Below are positions 1 to 6,455 of a stretch of DNA of 6,459 nucleotides, piece by piece (the first letter of the stretch is position 1; the number at the start of each line of letters is the position of its first letter). The translations under genes were made by a program, and so were the position numbers. Where the stretch lies: positions 1 through 6,459 of the forward strand of contig JBKCHQ010000267.1 in assembly GCA_046302715.1 (NCBI GenBank). Direction: 5' to 3'. Source of the DNA: CAMCXT01 sp046302715. Its GTDB lineage: Bacteria > Bacteroidota > Bacteroidia > M30B66. The notes under the pieces are model-generated. The model was given only the letters and a program-made list of their open reading frames with translations, did no database searches and was not told the origin of the DNA.

Positions 1-2
1 TC

Positions 3-1193
3 ATGAACATCCACGAATATCAAGGAAAAGAAATACTTAAGCGTTTTGGTGTAGGCATTCAGGAAGGTATTGTTGCCGAGACTCCAGAGCAGGCCGTTGA
101 GGCCGCAAAGCAATTGCAAGCGCAAACCGGCACCGGATGGTGGGTGGTAAAAGCGCAGGTACATGCCGGTGGACGTGGTAAGGGCGGTGGAATTAAACTG
201 GCAAAATCGCTCGACGAAGTAAAGTCGCTCACAGAGCAAATCATAGGTATGACCCTCGTTACGCCGCAAACCGGAGCCGAAGGTAAACTGGTGCGTAAAG
301 TGCTTATCGCTCAGGACGTGTATTATCCGGGGCCCGAAAAACCCGCTGAATTTTATATGAGTGTCCTTCTTAACCGATCAACGGGTCGTAACATTATCAT
401 TTACACCACCGAGGGCGGAATGGACATTGAAGAGGTGGCACATGCGCATCCTGAGAAAATACTACGCGAAGAAATTGATCCTAAAACAGGACTTCAAGCT
501 TTTCAGGCACGTAAAATTGCCTTCAACTTAGGTTTATCGGGTGAGGCTAACAAACAAATGGTAAAATTTGTAACGGCCTTGTATAAAGCATACACCAGCA
601 TTGATGCTTCGCAGTTCGAAATTAATCCGGTTTTAAAAACATCCGACAGTAAAATTATTGCCGTTGATGCTAAGGTTAATCTTGATGATAACGGGTTATT
701 CCGTCATCCCGATATTGCAGCCATGCGTGATGTTCACGAAGAAGATCCTACCGAAGTTGAGGCTGGCGAATTCAACTTGAATTATGTAAAACTCGACGGG
801 AACATAGGATGTATGGTAAACGGTGCCGGCTTGGCTATGGCGACGATGGATATCATTAAACTTGCAGGTGGCGATCCGGCTAACTTCCTCGATGTGGGAG
901 GTACTGCCGATGCGGCACGTGTTGAGCAGGCTTTTAGAATTATCCTTAAAGATCCTAATGTAAAAGCGATTTTGGTAAATATTTTCGGTGGAATTGTGCG
1001 CTGCGATAGAGTGGCTCAAGGCATCGTTGACGCCTACCGTTCCATCGGCGAAATCCGAGTTCCAATTATTGTGCGTCTGCAAGGCACCAATGCTACAGAA
1101 GCTAAGCAAATTATCGATAATTCAGGCCTGCAGGTAAAATCAGCCATTTTGTTGCAGGAAGCCGCTGATAAAGTGAAGGAAGTTTTGGCTTAA
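3..1193 (+). CDS. sucC: Succinyl-CoA synthetase (ADP-forming) beta subunit
   Basis: This 396-residue protein is the beta subunit of succinyl-CoA ligase. With the alpha subunit (SucD) it interconverts succinyl-CoA plus NDP and phosphate with succinate, CoA and NTP in the cytoplasmic TCA cycle. The start MNIHEYQGKEIL is typical of the family. An N-terminal ATP-grasp region carries the nucleotide-binding segment KAQVHAGGRGKGGG (residues 50-63). Family-typical metal-ligand positions are visible as N208 (in FEINP) and D222. The C-terminal ligase-CoA domain has the loop VNGAGLAMATMDI (from residue 272) and NIFGGIVRCD (326-335). The length matches full-length SucC (about 388 in E. coli), and no key residue seems missing. 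The window begins 2 nt before the ATG, so its promoter is not visible. sucD is not downstream; a terminator follows at once. The ADP rather than GDP preference is the usual bacterial assignment and is not proved here. Confidence 0.97.
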   Translation: MNIHEYQGKEILKRFGVGIQEGIVAETPEQAVEAAKQLQAQTGTGWWVVKAQVHAGGRGKGGGIKLAKSLDEVKSLTEQIIGMTLVTPQTGAEGKLVRKVLIAQDVYYPGPEKPAEFYMSVLLNRSTGRNIIIYTTEGGMDIEEVAHAHPEKILREEIDPKTGLQAFQARKIAFNLGLSGEANKQMVKFVTALYKAYTSIDASQFEINPVLKTSDSKIIAVDAKVNLDDNGLFRHPDIAAMRDVHEEDPTEVEAGEFNLNYVKLDGNIGCMVNGAGLAMATMDIIKLAGGDPANFLDVGGTADAARVEQAFRIILKDPNVKAILVNIFGGIVRCDRVAQGIVDAYRSIGEIRVPIIVRLQGTNATEAKQIIDNSGLQVKSAILLQEAADKVKEVLA

Positions 1194-1211
1194 TCATTAA
1201 AAAAGATACAG

Positions 1212-1240
1212 AGCCCTGTCAACCGACGGGGCTTTTTTTT
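1212..1240 (+). terminator. Rho-independent terminator of sucC
   Basis: The inverted repeat at 1212-1220 and 1225-1233 forms a 9-bp stem (AGCCCTGTC against GACGGGGCT, one T-G wobble) around an AACC tetraloop. A run of eight T at 1233-1240 follows directly. It lies 18 nt after the sucC stop codon, the usual position for an intrinsic terminator, and implies that sucC transcription ends before the protease gene. A run of six A (1199-1204) lies a few bases before the stem, so some activity for transcripts from the right is possible, but no convergent gene exists here. Confidence 0.9.
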
Positions 1241-1293
1241 GTTTATAGAATCTAAGCTGTAAATTGCAGCTCAAACCAACTAATCGATTTGTT

Positions 1294-4221
1294 ATGGTAA
1301 AATATATAGTAACATTTGTTTTTGCAACGGCATCTCTCTTATTAACTGCGCAACAAGCAATTATTCCCGGCGAATTTATTGTTCAATGCGACAAAAACAT
1401 CACGGCGCAACGAATCGTTGACCAATTAAACACACGATATCCTCAGGCAGGATTTTCTCATAAAAGACAATTGGGTAGAAGATTTGGGCTACATTTATTA
1501 CAATCTGCCCATCCCGAGGCTCTTGCGATGCTTAAATCATCGCCTGAAATTCAAGTAGCGCAACCCAATCATAATGTGCAACTTAGAAATACTGTACCCA
1601 ATGATGCTTCGTATCCTCAGCAATGGTCGTTAAACAATACGGGGCAGAATGGGGGAGTGGCAGGTGCCGATATTGATGCCGAACTGGCTTGGGACATCAC
1701 CACTGGAGGCCTTACTGCATTAGGTGACACAATTGTTGCCGCTGTAATTGATGGCGGATTCCAACTCAATCATCCCGATTTGGCCGCAAATTTCTTTAAA
1801 AACCTCAACGAGATACCGGGCAATAACATTGATGATGATAATAATGGGTATGTAGATGATATCAATGGTTGGGATGCATTCGGTGATGACGGTAACATTC
1901 CTTCCGACCAACATGGAACGCACGTTTCTGGTATTATTAGTGCCCGTGGCGATAACGGTATTGGTGTAACGGGGGTGAACTGGAACGCTAAAATATTGGC
2001 TATAGCTGGCTCTTCGGGTAACGAAGCCACGGTAGTGGCCGCCTATGCTTATGCAGCTGAAATGCGCATGCTATATGATGAAACAAACGGCGAAAAAGGA
2101 GCCTTTGTGGTGTCTACCAATTCCTCGTTTGGTGTTGATCAGGCCGATCCTGCCGACTATCCCATTTGGTGTGCTTTTTATGATACCCTCGGCGCATATG
2201 GTATTTTAAGTGCGGGAGCAACTGCCAATGCCAATTACAATATCGATCAAACGGGCGATATGCCCACCGCTTGTTCTTCATTATTCCTGATTTCGGTTAC
2301 CAACAGTACCAGCGCTGATGTAAAAAACAATTCGGCTGGATATGGACTCGAAACTATCGACATTGCATCGCCCGGAACGGCTGTGTATAATACGGTTACC
2401 AATTCGGGTTACTCCAATCTAACCGGTACATCAATGTCAACACCACATGTTGCCGGAACCATAGCGCTTATGTATGCCGCAGCGTGCGATGTACTTATTA
2501 GTGATTATAAAGCAAATCCTGCTGATATCGCTTTGTTGATGCGCGATAACCTGTTAAATGGAGCCGATCAAATTCCTGCATTTGCCACACTGGTAAATGG
2601 AAGCCGCCGCTTGAATGCACATGGAGCGCTGCTTGAAGTACAAAACTATGTATGCAATTCTGAGGCACCGCCCAATGCCAATTTTAATGCTCAAGGCCGC
2701 ACGGGATGCCCTGGTTTGCAGGTGTCGTTTAATAACATTTCAAGTTCCAATGCGGAATCTTTTATTTGGGAATTTCCCGGAGGTTCGCCGGCAAGCTCAA
2801 CAGATGAAGAGCCTACGGTAACGTATAATAATTTCGGCGACTATACCGTTCGTTTAATCGCGACCAATAGTTTTGGCACCGACACCCTAATACTCGATAA
2901 TTACGTTCAGATTAATAATACAGGGGTGCTTCAGGTGTTTAATGAAACTTTCGAAAACGGTTTAGGAGCTTGGACGGTTGAAAATCCGGATAATGCCAAT
3001 ACATGGCAGATGTACACCACAGGCGGAACCACACCAGGAAATCAATCGGCGGGAATTAATATATATAACAACCAAAATAGAATTGGGCAAGTTGATTATA
3101 TCACCAGTCCTCCAATTGACCTCTCTCAAACGTCCAATAATATCCTAAATTTTGAACATGCACATCGTCGTCGTGCTTCGGGAACCAATTCAGTAAAAGA
3201 TACGCTTTCTGTTTTTGTGAGTGCCGATGAAGGGGCTAGTTGGGTACGTTTGCTTAAACGCCCCGATCCTATCAATGCAACATTTAACGTTTTAGCTACA
3301 GCGGGTATACTTGCTGCCGATTTTGTTCCCCAAAATTCCGACGATTGGTGCATGACCGGAACGCCGGGTATTTCGTGTCTCGAAGTAGATTTATCGGCTT
3401 ACGATGGTATTGATAATCTGTTGGTTCGTTTCGAGGCTTTTAATGCCAGCGGAAATAACATTTACATCGATAATGTGCGTGTTTCGGGTAACTGCACAGC
3501 GCCGGTTTCTAATCCTGTTGTGGCTGAGTTTACCGCTCCAACAGCTACCATCTGCGTTGGCGAAAGAGTTCAATTTAACAATCAAAGTGAGAATGCTACT
3601 TTATTCAACTGGAATTTCGAAGGCGGTATACCTTCAAGTTCTACCGATTTAAACCCCTTCATTCTTTACAACACTCCCGGTACCTATGAAGTAAGTTTGG
3701 TGGCTTCTAACGCACAGTTCAGCGATACCTTGCAGCAAGTAGCTTATGTTACTGTATTGGATGCGCCTCCGGTGCCAACCATTACTGAAAGCAATTTAGT
3801 ACTTACTACAGATGCCATCGGAACCATTCAGTGGTTCTTTAACGGAGCGCCTATTACAGGAGCAAATGGAAACCAGTTGATTCCACAGGAAAACGGCATT
3901 TACACCGTTACGGCCACATTGGGTAATGGCTGCAGTGCATCATCGTCTAATTTTAGTGTAAGTACATTATCTATTTCTGATCCTGCAGTATTACCAATCC
4001 TAACCTGTTACCCCAATCCAACTGGCCAATTGCTAAACATTGAAGTGTACACAGCCAAAGAGATTGTATTGAATTTAATAGATGCTTCAGGAAAAATAGT
4101 GGTAAGCAAAGTAATTCAACAAGATACCATTTTAGATCTGCAGCATCTAGCATCAGGTATTTACACCTTGCGGTATATTACCGATACTCAAGTATCAGCT
4201 TTACGTATTATAAAATTATAA
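1294..4221 (+). CDS. Secreted subtilisin-like (S8) serine protease with PKD domains and T9SS sorting domain
   Basis: Predicted 975-residue exported protease. Residues 1-19 form a signal peptide (VKYIVTFVFATASLLLTA, likely cleaved before QQ). A propeptide-like region (about 20-95) precedes the S8 domain. The catalytic triad is D153 (in VIDGGF), H207 (in HGTH) and S380 (in GTSMSTPHVAG); N312 is a plausible oxyanion residue. An Asp/Asn-rich loop at 177-194 may bind calcium. Next come PKD domain 1 (about 459-541), a beta-sandwich/jelly-roll-like module (about 547-735, ending YIDNVRVSG), PKD domain 2 (743-822), an Ig-like segment (about 827-892) and a C-terminal T9SS sorting domain (about 905-975, from CYPNP to LRIIKL). 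By family knowledge it should cross the inner membrane by Sec and the outer membrane by T9SS, then be released or anchored at the surface. The frame also opens at a TTG at 1264, but ATG 1294 starts a clean signal peptide. I see no Shine-Dalgarno and no convincing Bacteroidota promoter in the 100-nt gap. Substrate is unknown. Confidence 0.93.
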   Translation: MVKYIVTFVFATASLLLTAQQAIIPGEFIVQCDKNITAQRIVDQLNTRYPQAGFSHKRQLGRRFGLHLLQSAHPEALAMLKSSPEIQVAQPNHNVQLRNTVPNDASYPQQWSLNNTGQNGGVAGADIDAELAWDITTGGLTALGDTIVAAVIDGGFQLNHPDLAANFFKNLNEIPGNNIDDDNNGYVDDINGWDAFGDDGNIPSDQHGTHVSGIISARGDNGIGVTGVNWNAKILAIAGSSGNEATVVAAYAYAAEMRMLYDETNGEKGAFVVSTNSSFGVDQADPADYPIWCAFYDTLGAYGILSAGATANANYNIDQTGDMPTACSSLFLISVTNSTSADVKNNSAGYGLETIDIASPGTAVYNTVTNSGYSNLTGTSMSTPHVAGTIALMYAAACDVLISDYKANPADIALLMRDNLLNGADQIPAFATLVNGSRRLNAHGALLEVQNYVCNSEAPPNANFNAQGRTGCPGLQVSFNNISSSNAESFIWEFPGGSPASSTDEEPTVTYNNFGDYTVRLIATNSFGTDTLILDNYVQINNTGVLQVFNETFENGLGAWTVENPDNANTWQMYTTGGTTPGNQSAGINIYNNQNRIGQVDYITSPPIDLSQTSNNILNFEHAHRRRASGTNSVKDTLSVFVSADEGASWVRLLKRPDPINATFNVLATAGILAADFVPQNSDDWCMTGTPGISCLEVDLSAYDGIDNLLVRFEAFNASGNNIYIDNVRVSGNCTAPVSNPVVAEFTAPTATICVGERVQFNNQSENATLFNWNFEGGIPSSSTDLNPFILYNTPGTYEVSLVASNAQFSDTLQQVAYVTVLDAPPVPTITESNLVLTTDAIGTIQWFFNGAPITGANGNQLIPQENGIYTVTATLGNGCSASSSNFSVSTLSISDPAVLPILTCYPNPTGQLLNIEVYTAKEIVLNLIDASGKIVVSKVIQQDTILDLQHLASGIYTLRYITDTQVSALRIIKL

Positions 4222-5721
4222 GTGCCTTTGAAAAAGATCTTAGTAGCTAACCGCGGCGAAATTGCTTTACGTGTAATGCGTTCGGCACGTGAAATGGGCA
4301 TTAAAACGGTGGCCATTTATTCTGAAGCCGATCGTATGGCTCCACATGTTCGTTATGCCGATGAAGCGGTATGTGTAGGGCCTGCACCGTCTAATCAATC
4401 ATACCTTTGCGGCGATAAAATTATCGATGCCGCTAAGAAATTGGGTGTGGATGGCATACATCCAGGCTATGGCTTTTTATCAGAAAATGCTGCTTTTGCA
4501 CAGGCTGTGGCCGATGCTGGCATTACGTTTATTGGACCGAGTCCGCATGCTATGGATATGATGGGTTCAAAACTTTCGGCTAAAGCTACGGCAAAAGCGT
4601 ATAACATCCCTTTAGTTCCGGGCACCGATGAGGCAATTACCAATGCCGACGAAGCTCGCGAGATAGCTCAAACCATTGGATTTCCTATTCTTATAAAGGC
4701 CTCAGCTGGTGGTGGTGGTAAGGGAATGCGCATCGTATATCGTTCCGAAGAATTTCATGAGCAATTGCAATTAGCCATTTCAGAAGCTACATCAGCTTTT
4801 GGAGATGGTTCGGTTTTTATTGAGCGGTATGTGGCCTCTCCCCGTCACATCGAAATTCAGGTTATGGCCGATAACCATGGAAATTGTGTGTATCTCTTTG
4901 AACGCGAATGTTCGGTGCAGCGCCGCCATCAAAAAGTAGTGGAAGAGGCGCCTTCTTCGGTGCTTACGCCTCAGCTGAGGAAGGAAATGGGCGAATGCGC
5001 AGTGCGTGTGGCATTGGCATGCAATTATTCGGGAGCAGGTACGGTTGAATTCCTACTCGACGAAAACCACAATTTCTATTTCCTCGAAATGAATACTCGG
5101 TTACAGGTTGAGCATCCAGTAACCGAAATGATTACCGGTAAAGATCTGGTGAAGGAGCAAATTCGCGTGGCACGAGGCGAAAAATTATCCTTTACTCAAG
5201 ATGAGCTTACCATAAACGGACATGCCATCGAGATTCGCGTGTATGCCGAAGACCCTGAAAATAATTTCCTTCCCGATATTGGTACGCTTAATGTGTATCG
5301 TTTGCCTCAAGGAAATGGTGTGAGAGTGGATGGTGGTTTCGAAGAGGGGATGAGCATTCCCATTTACTACGATCCGATGTTGAGTAAACTTATCGTTCAT
5401 GCATCCAATCGTGATGAGGCCATGAAGGGAATGATTCGCGCTATTGATGATTATATTATAGTAGGGGTGAAAAACACGCTTTCGTTTTGTCGCTTCGTGA
5501 TGGAGCATCCTGCATTTACTAGCGGAAATTTCGATACACACTTTATACGCGATCATTACCAGCCTGCACTATTAGAACGTAAGCCTGATGAAGATGAACA
5601 GCTTACAGCCGCAATCTTTGCGGCCTATCACAGACAAAAGGTTCAGTCCAAATCAAAACCTGAAACTGCTGCGCTACCAGCTGCCTCTAACTGGAAAAGT
5701 AACAGGAAGATTTTACATTAA
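4222..5721 (+). CDS. accC: Biotin carboxylase subunit of acetyl-/propionyl-CoA (acyl-CoA) carboxylase
   Basis: Biotin carboxylase uses ATP and bicarbonate to carboxylate biotin on a carrier protein, the first half-reaction of acetyl- or acyl-CoA carboxylases. The 499 residues hold all three expected domains: the N-terminal fold (KILVANRGEIALRVMRSA), the ATP-grasp domain with glycine-rich loop KASAGGGGKGM (159-169), and the C-terminal domain. Active-site positions equivalent to E. coli AccC are present: K117, K159, H236, K238, E276, E289, N291, R293, E297 (in EMNTRLQVEHP) and R339. The core ends near residue 446; a 53-residue tail follows that E. coli AccC (449 residues) lacks and that ends SNWKSNRK. 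From memory, such tails occur in Bacteroidota acyl-CoA carboxylase alpha subunits, so the acyl substrate is uncertain and the symbol is by family only. Start chosen at GTG 4222, directly after the protease stop; TTG 4228 is an alternative. No carrier protein or carboxyltransferase gene is in the window. Confidence 0.94.
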   Translation: MPLKKILVANRGEIALRVMRSAREMGIKTVAIYSEADRMAPHVRYADEAVCVGPAPSNQSYLCGDKIIDAAKKLGVDGIHPGYGFLSENAAFAQAVADAGITFIGPSPHAMDMMGSKLSAKATAKAYNIPLVPGTDEAITNADEAREIAQTIGFPILIKASAGGGGKGMRIVYRSEEFHEQLQLAISEATSAFGDGSVFIERYVASPRHIEIQVMADNHGNCVYLFERECSVQRRHQKVVEEAPSSVLTPQLRKEMGECAVRVALACNYSGAGTVEFLLDENHNFYFLEMNTRLQVEHPVTEMITGKDLVKEQIRVARGEKLSFTQDELTINGHAIEIRVYAEDPENNFLPDIGTLNVYRLPQGNGVRVDGGFEEGMSIPIYYDPMLSKLIVHASNRDEAMKGMIRAIDDYIIVGVKNTLSFCRFVMEHPAFTSGNFDTHFIRDHYQPALLERKPDEDEQLTAAIFAAYHRQKVQSKSKPETAALPAASNWKSNRKILH

Positions 5722-5723
5722 TT

Positions 5724-6098
5724 ATGCGTCTCGACAAGTTTCTATGGTCGGTACGAATTTTTAAAACACGTACACTGGCTGCAGATGCTATAAAAGGTGG
5801 AAAGGTTAAACACCACAACGATGCGTGTAAGCCTTCAAAGGAGGCCAAACCGGGGGAAGAGTATCACATACAGATTGGCGAACTTAACAAAACCATTAAA
5901 GTACTTGATTTTCCAAAGGGTAGGGTAGCGGCTTCGGCGGTATCACAGTTCATTACCGACCTCACACCTGAAGAGGAATATAAATCGATTGCCTTATTAA
6001 AAAAGCATCGTTTTGTGCAGCGACCGCGCGGCTCGGGCAGGCCTACCAAAAAAGAGCGGCGCGATATTGAAGACTGGTTCGGCACGCCGGAGGGATAA
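5724..6098 (+). CDS. hslR: S4-domain RNA-binding protein, Hsp15 (HslR) family
   Basis: This small basic protein (124 residues; E. coli Hsp15 has 133) starts with an S4 RNA-binding domain. RLDKFLWSVRIFKTRTLAADAI (residues 2-23) is the diagnostic helix pair, followed by the strand segment GGKVKHHNDACKPSKEAKPGE. The C-terminal part is strongly basic (KKHRFVQRPRGSGRPTKKERR, about 93-113), as in Hsp15. In E. coli, Hsp15 binds free 50S subunits carrying peptidyl-tRNA after aborted translation and helps recycle them; the same role is inferred here by family only. The ATG lies 2 nt after the biotin carboxylase stop, so the two are almost certainly co-transcribed. No clear terminator follows the stop codon. 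A generic S4 RNA-binding protein with another ribosomal role is the main alternative. Confidence 0.88.
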   Translation: MRLDKFLWSVRIFKTRTLAADAIKGGKVKHHNDACKPSKEAKPGEEYHIQIGELNKTIKVLDFPKGRVAASAVSQFITDLTPEEEYKSIALLKKHRFVQRPRGSGRPTKKERRDIEDWFGTPEG

Positions 6099-6134
6099 AC
6101 AATCGTACTGGTTCTGTTCATTATTTCGATTACC

Positions 6135-6146
6135 TAATTCGAATTA
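6135..6146. repeat. 12-bp perfect palindrome
   Basis: TAATTCGAATTA reads the same on both strands and lies 37 nt after the hslR stop. An alternative pairing of GATTA (6128-6132) with TAATC (6145-6149) overlaps it. It could be a protein-binding site, but it is AT-rich and short enough to occur by chance. Confidence 0.4.
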
Positions 6147-6219
6147 ATCAGCGTTTGCCGTTTTATCGAAGAACTCTCCTAAATTCCTTAAGTTGGCCTA
6201 GGATGATTGGCCAGGTTAC

Positions 6220-6341
6220 CCACCCCTTGTAGCGTAAACGGCATGAACTGTTTGAATTCCGGAAATAAACACCCTTTTCCGCTACGGAATGAGTTTTTGT
6301 GCCGAAACAATATGGAGCAATTGGGTGGTCGATTTACCCAA
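6220..6341 (+). other. Potential structured RNA segment (nested and alternative stems)
   Basis: Read as + strand RNA, this segment can form nested stems. The outer stem pairs 6220-6225 (CCACCC) with 6323-6328 (GGGTGG), continued by 6227-6230 with 6317-6320. The next pairs 6239-6247 (CGGCATGAA) with 6296-6304, nine contiguous pairs including two G-U. Inside it sit two hairpins, 6249-6254 with 6266-6271 (TGTTTG/TAAACA) and 6277-6281 with 6285-6289 (TTCCG/CGGAA, loop CTA). A competing 3' hairpin pairs TTGGGT (6321-6326) with ACCCAA (6336-6341) and would break the outer stem. The G-U pairs suit + strand transcription better than minus. I do not recognise a known RNA family; the fold was found by eye and chance pairing is possible. 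Confidence 0.3.
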
Positions 6342-6370
6342 GCCCTGATTTTTGTTCCTTTTTCATTAAG

Positions 6371-6389
6371 GAAAAAGAAAAAGAAAAAG
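6371..6389. repeat. Hexanucleotide A-tract repeat, (GAAAAA)x3 plus G
   Basis: Three perfect tandem copies of GAAAAA followed by G give a short homopurine run. The preceding CTTTTTC (6358-6364) is complementary to the first GAAAAAG (6371-6377), allowing a 7-bp hairpin with a 6-nt loop. Such a tract is prone to copy-number change by slippage and stiffens local DNA. Confidence 0.8.
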
Positions 6390-6399
6390 TACTTTTTCT
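6382..6399. repeat. 18-bp perfect palindrome at the end of the A-tract repeat
   Basis: AGAAAAAGTACTTTTTCT is identical on both strands and is centred between 6390 and 6391, overlapping the last repeat copy. It could be an operator for a dimeric regulator or a weak AT-rich hairpin. Its lack of a GC stem makes an ordinary terminator unlikely. Confidence 0.65.
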
Positions 6400-6415
6400 G
6401 GTTCAACTACTTATC

Positions 6416-6455
6416 CGTTTTAAACGTTTATAATCGTTTATTAACGATAGTTTAT
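6416..6455. promoter_or_regulatory. Cluster of CGTTTAT-like repeats and inverted repeats, possible operator/promoter region
   Basis: Similar heptamers begin at 6416 (CGTTTTA), 6425 (CGTTTAT), 6435 (CGTTTAT) and 6449 (AGTTTAT), the first three spaced 9 and 10 nt. They overlap a palindrome TAAACGTTTA (6421-6430), CGTTTTAAACG (6416-6426) and ATCGTT-TATT-AACGAT (6433-6448). TATAAT occurs at 6429-6434 but without a matching -35, and Bacteroidota use a different -7 element, so promoter function is not shown. An ATG follows at 6456, possibly the start of a gene cut off by the window end. Confidence 0.35.

Noticed and set aside
696..1109. Antisense 137-codon frame inside sucC
   Set aside because: It lies wholly within a well-conserved enzyme gene and has no recognisable domain; it is a shadow frame.
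1241..1293. Bacteroidota-type promoter (TTG and TAnnTTTG elements) before the protease
   Set aside because: I could not find a TAnnTTTG element at a usable distance; the only TTTG copies are in the terminator T tract or directly before the ATG.
5185..5556. Antisense 123-codon frame inside the biotin carboxylase gene
   Set aside because: Fully covered by a conserved catalytic gene on the other strand, with no domain features of its own.
6321..6356. Intrinsic terminator formed by TTGGGT/ACCCAA and the following T-rich stretch
   Set aside because: The stem is only 6 bp with a 9-nt loop, and the T tract (ATTTTTG) begins several bases later, so it is weak; kept only as part of the alternative fold.
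6358..6399. Terminator for the hslR transcript
   Set aside because: The possible hairpins are almost entirely A-T and are not followed by a T run on the + strand; the site is also about 260 nt past the stop codon.
6188..6406. Antisense 72-codon frame beginning MNQKKYFFFFFF
   Set aside because: The poly-Phe run comes from the A-tract repeat, no domain or secretion pattern is visible, a second antisense frame is nearly as open, and nothing supports its start.
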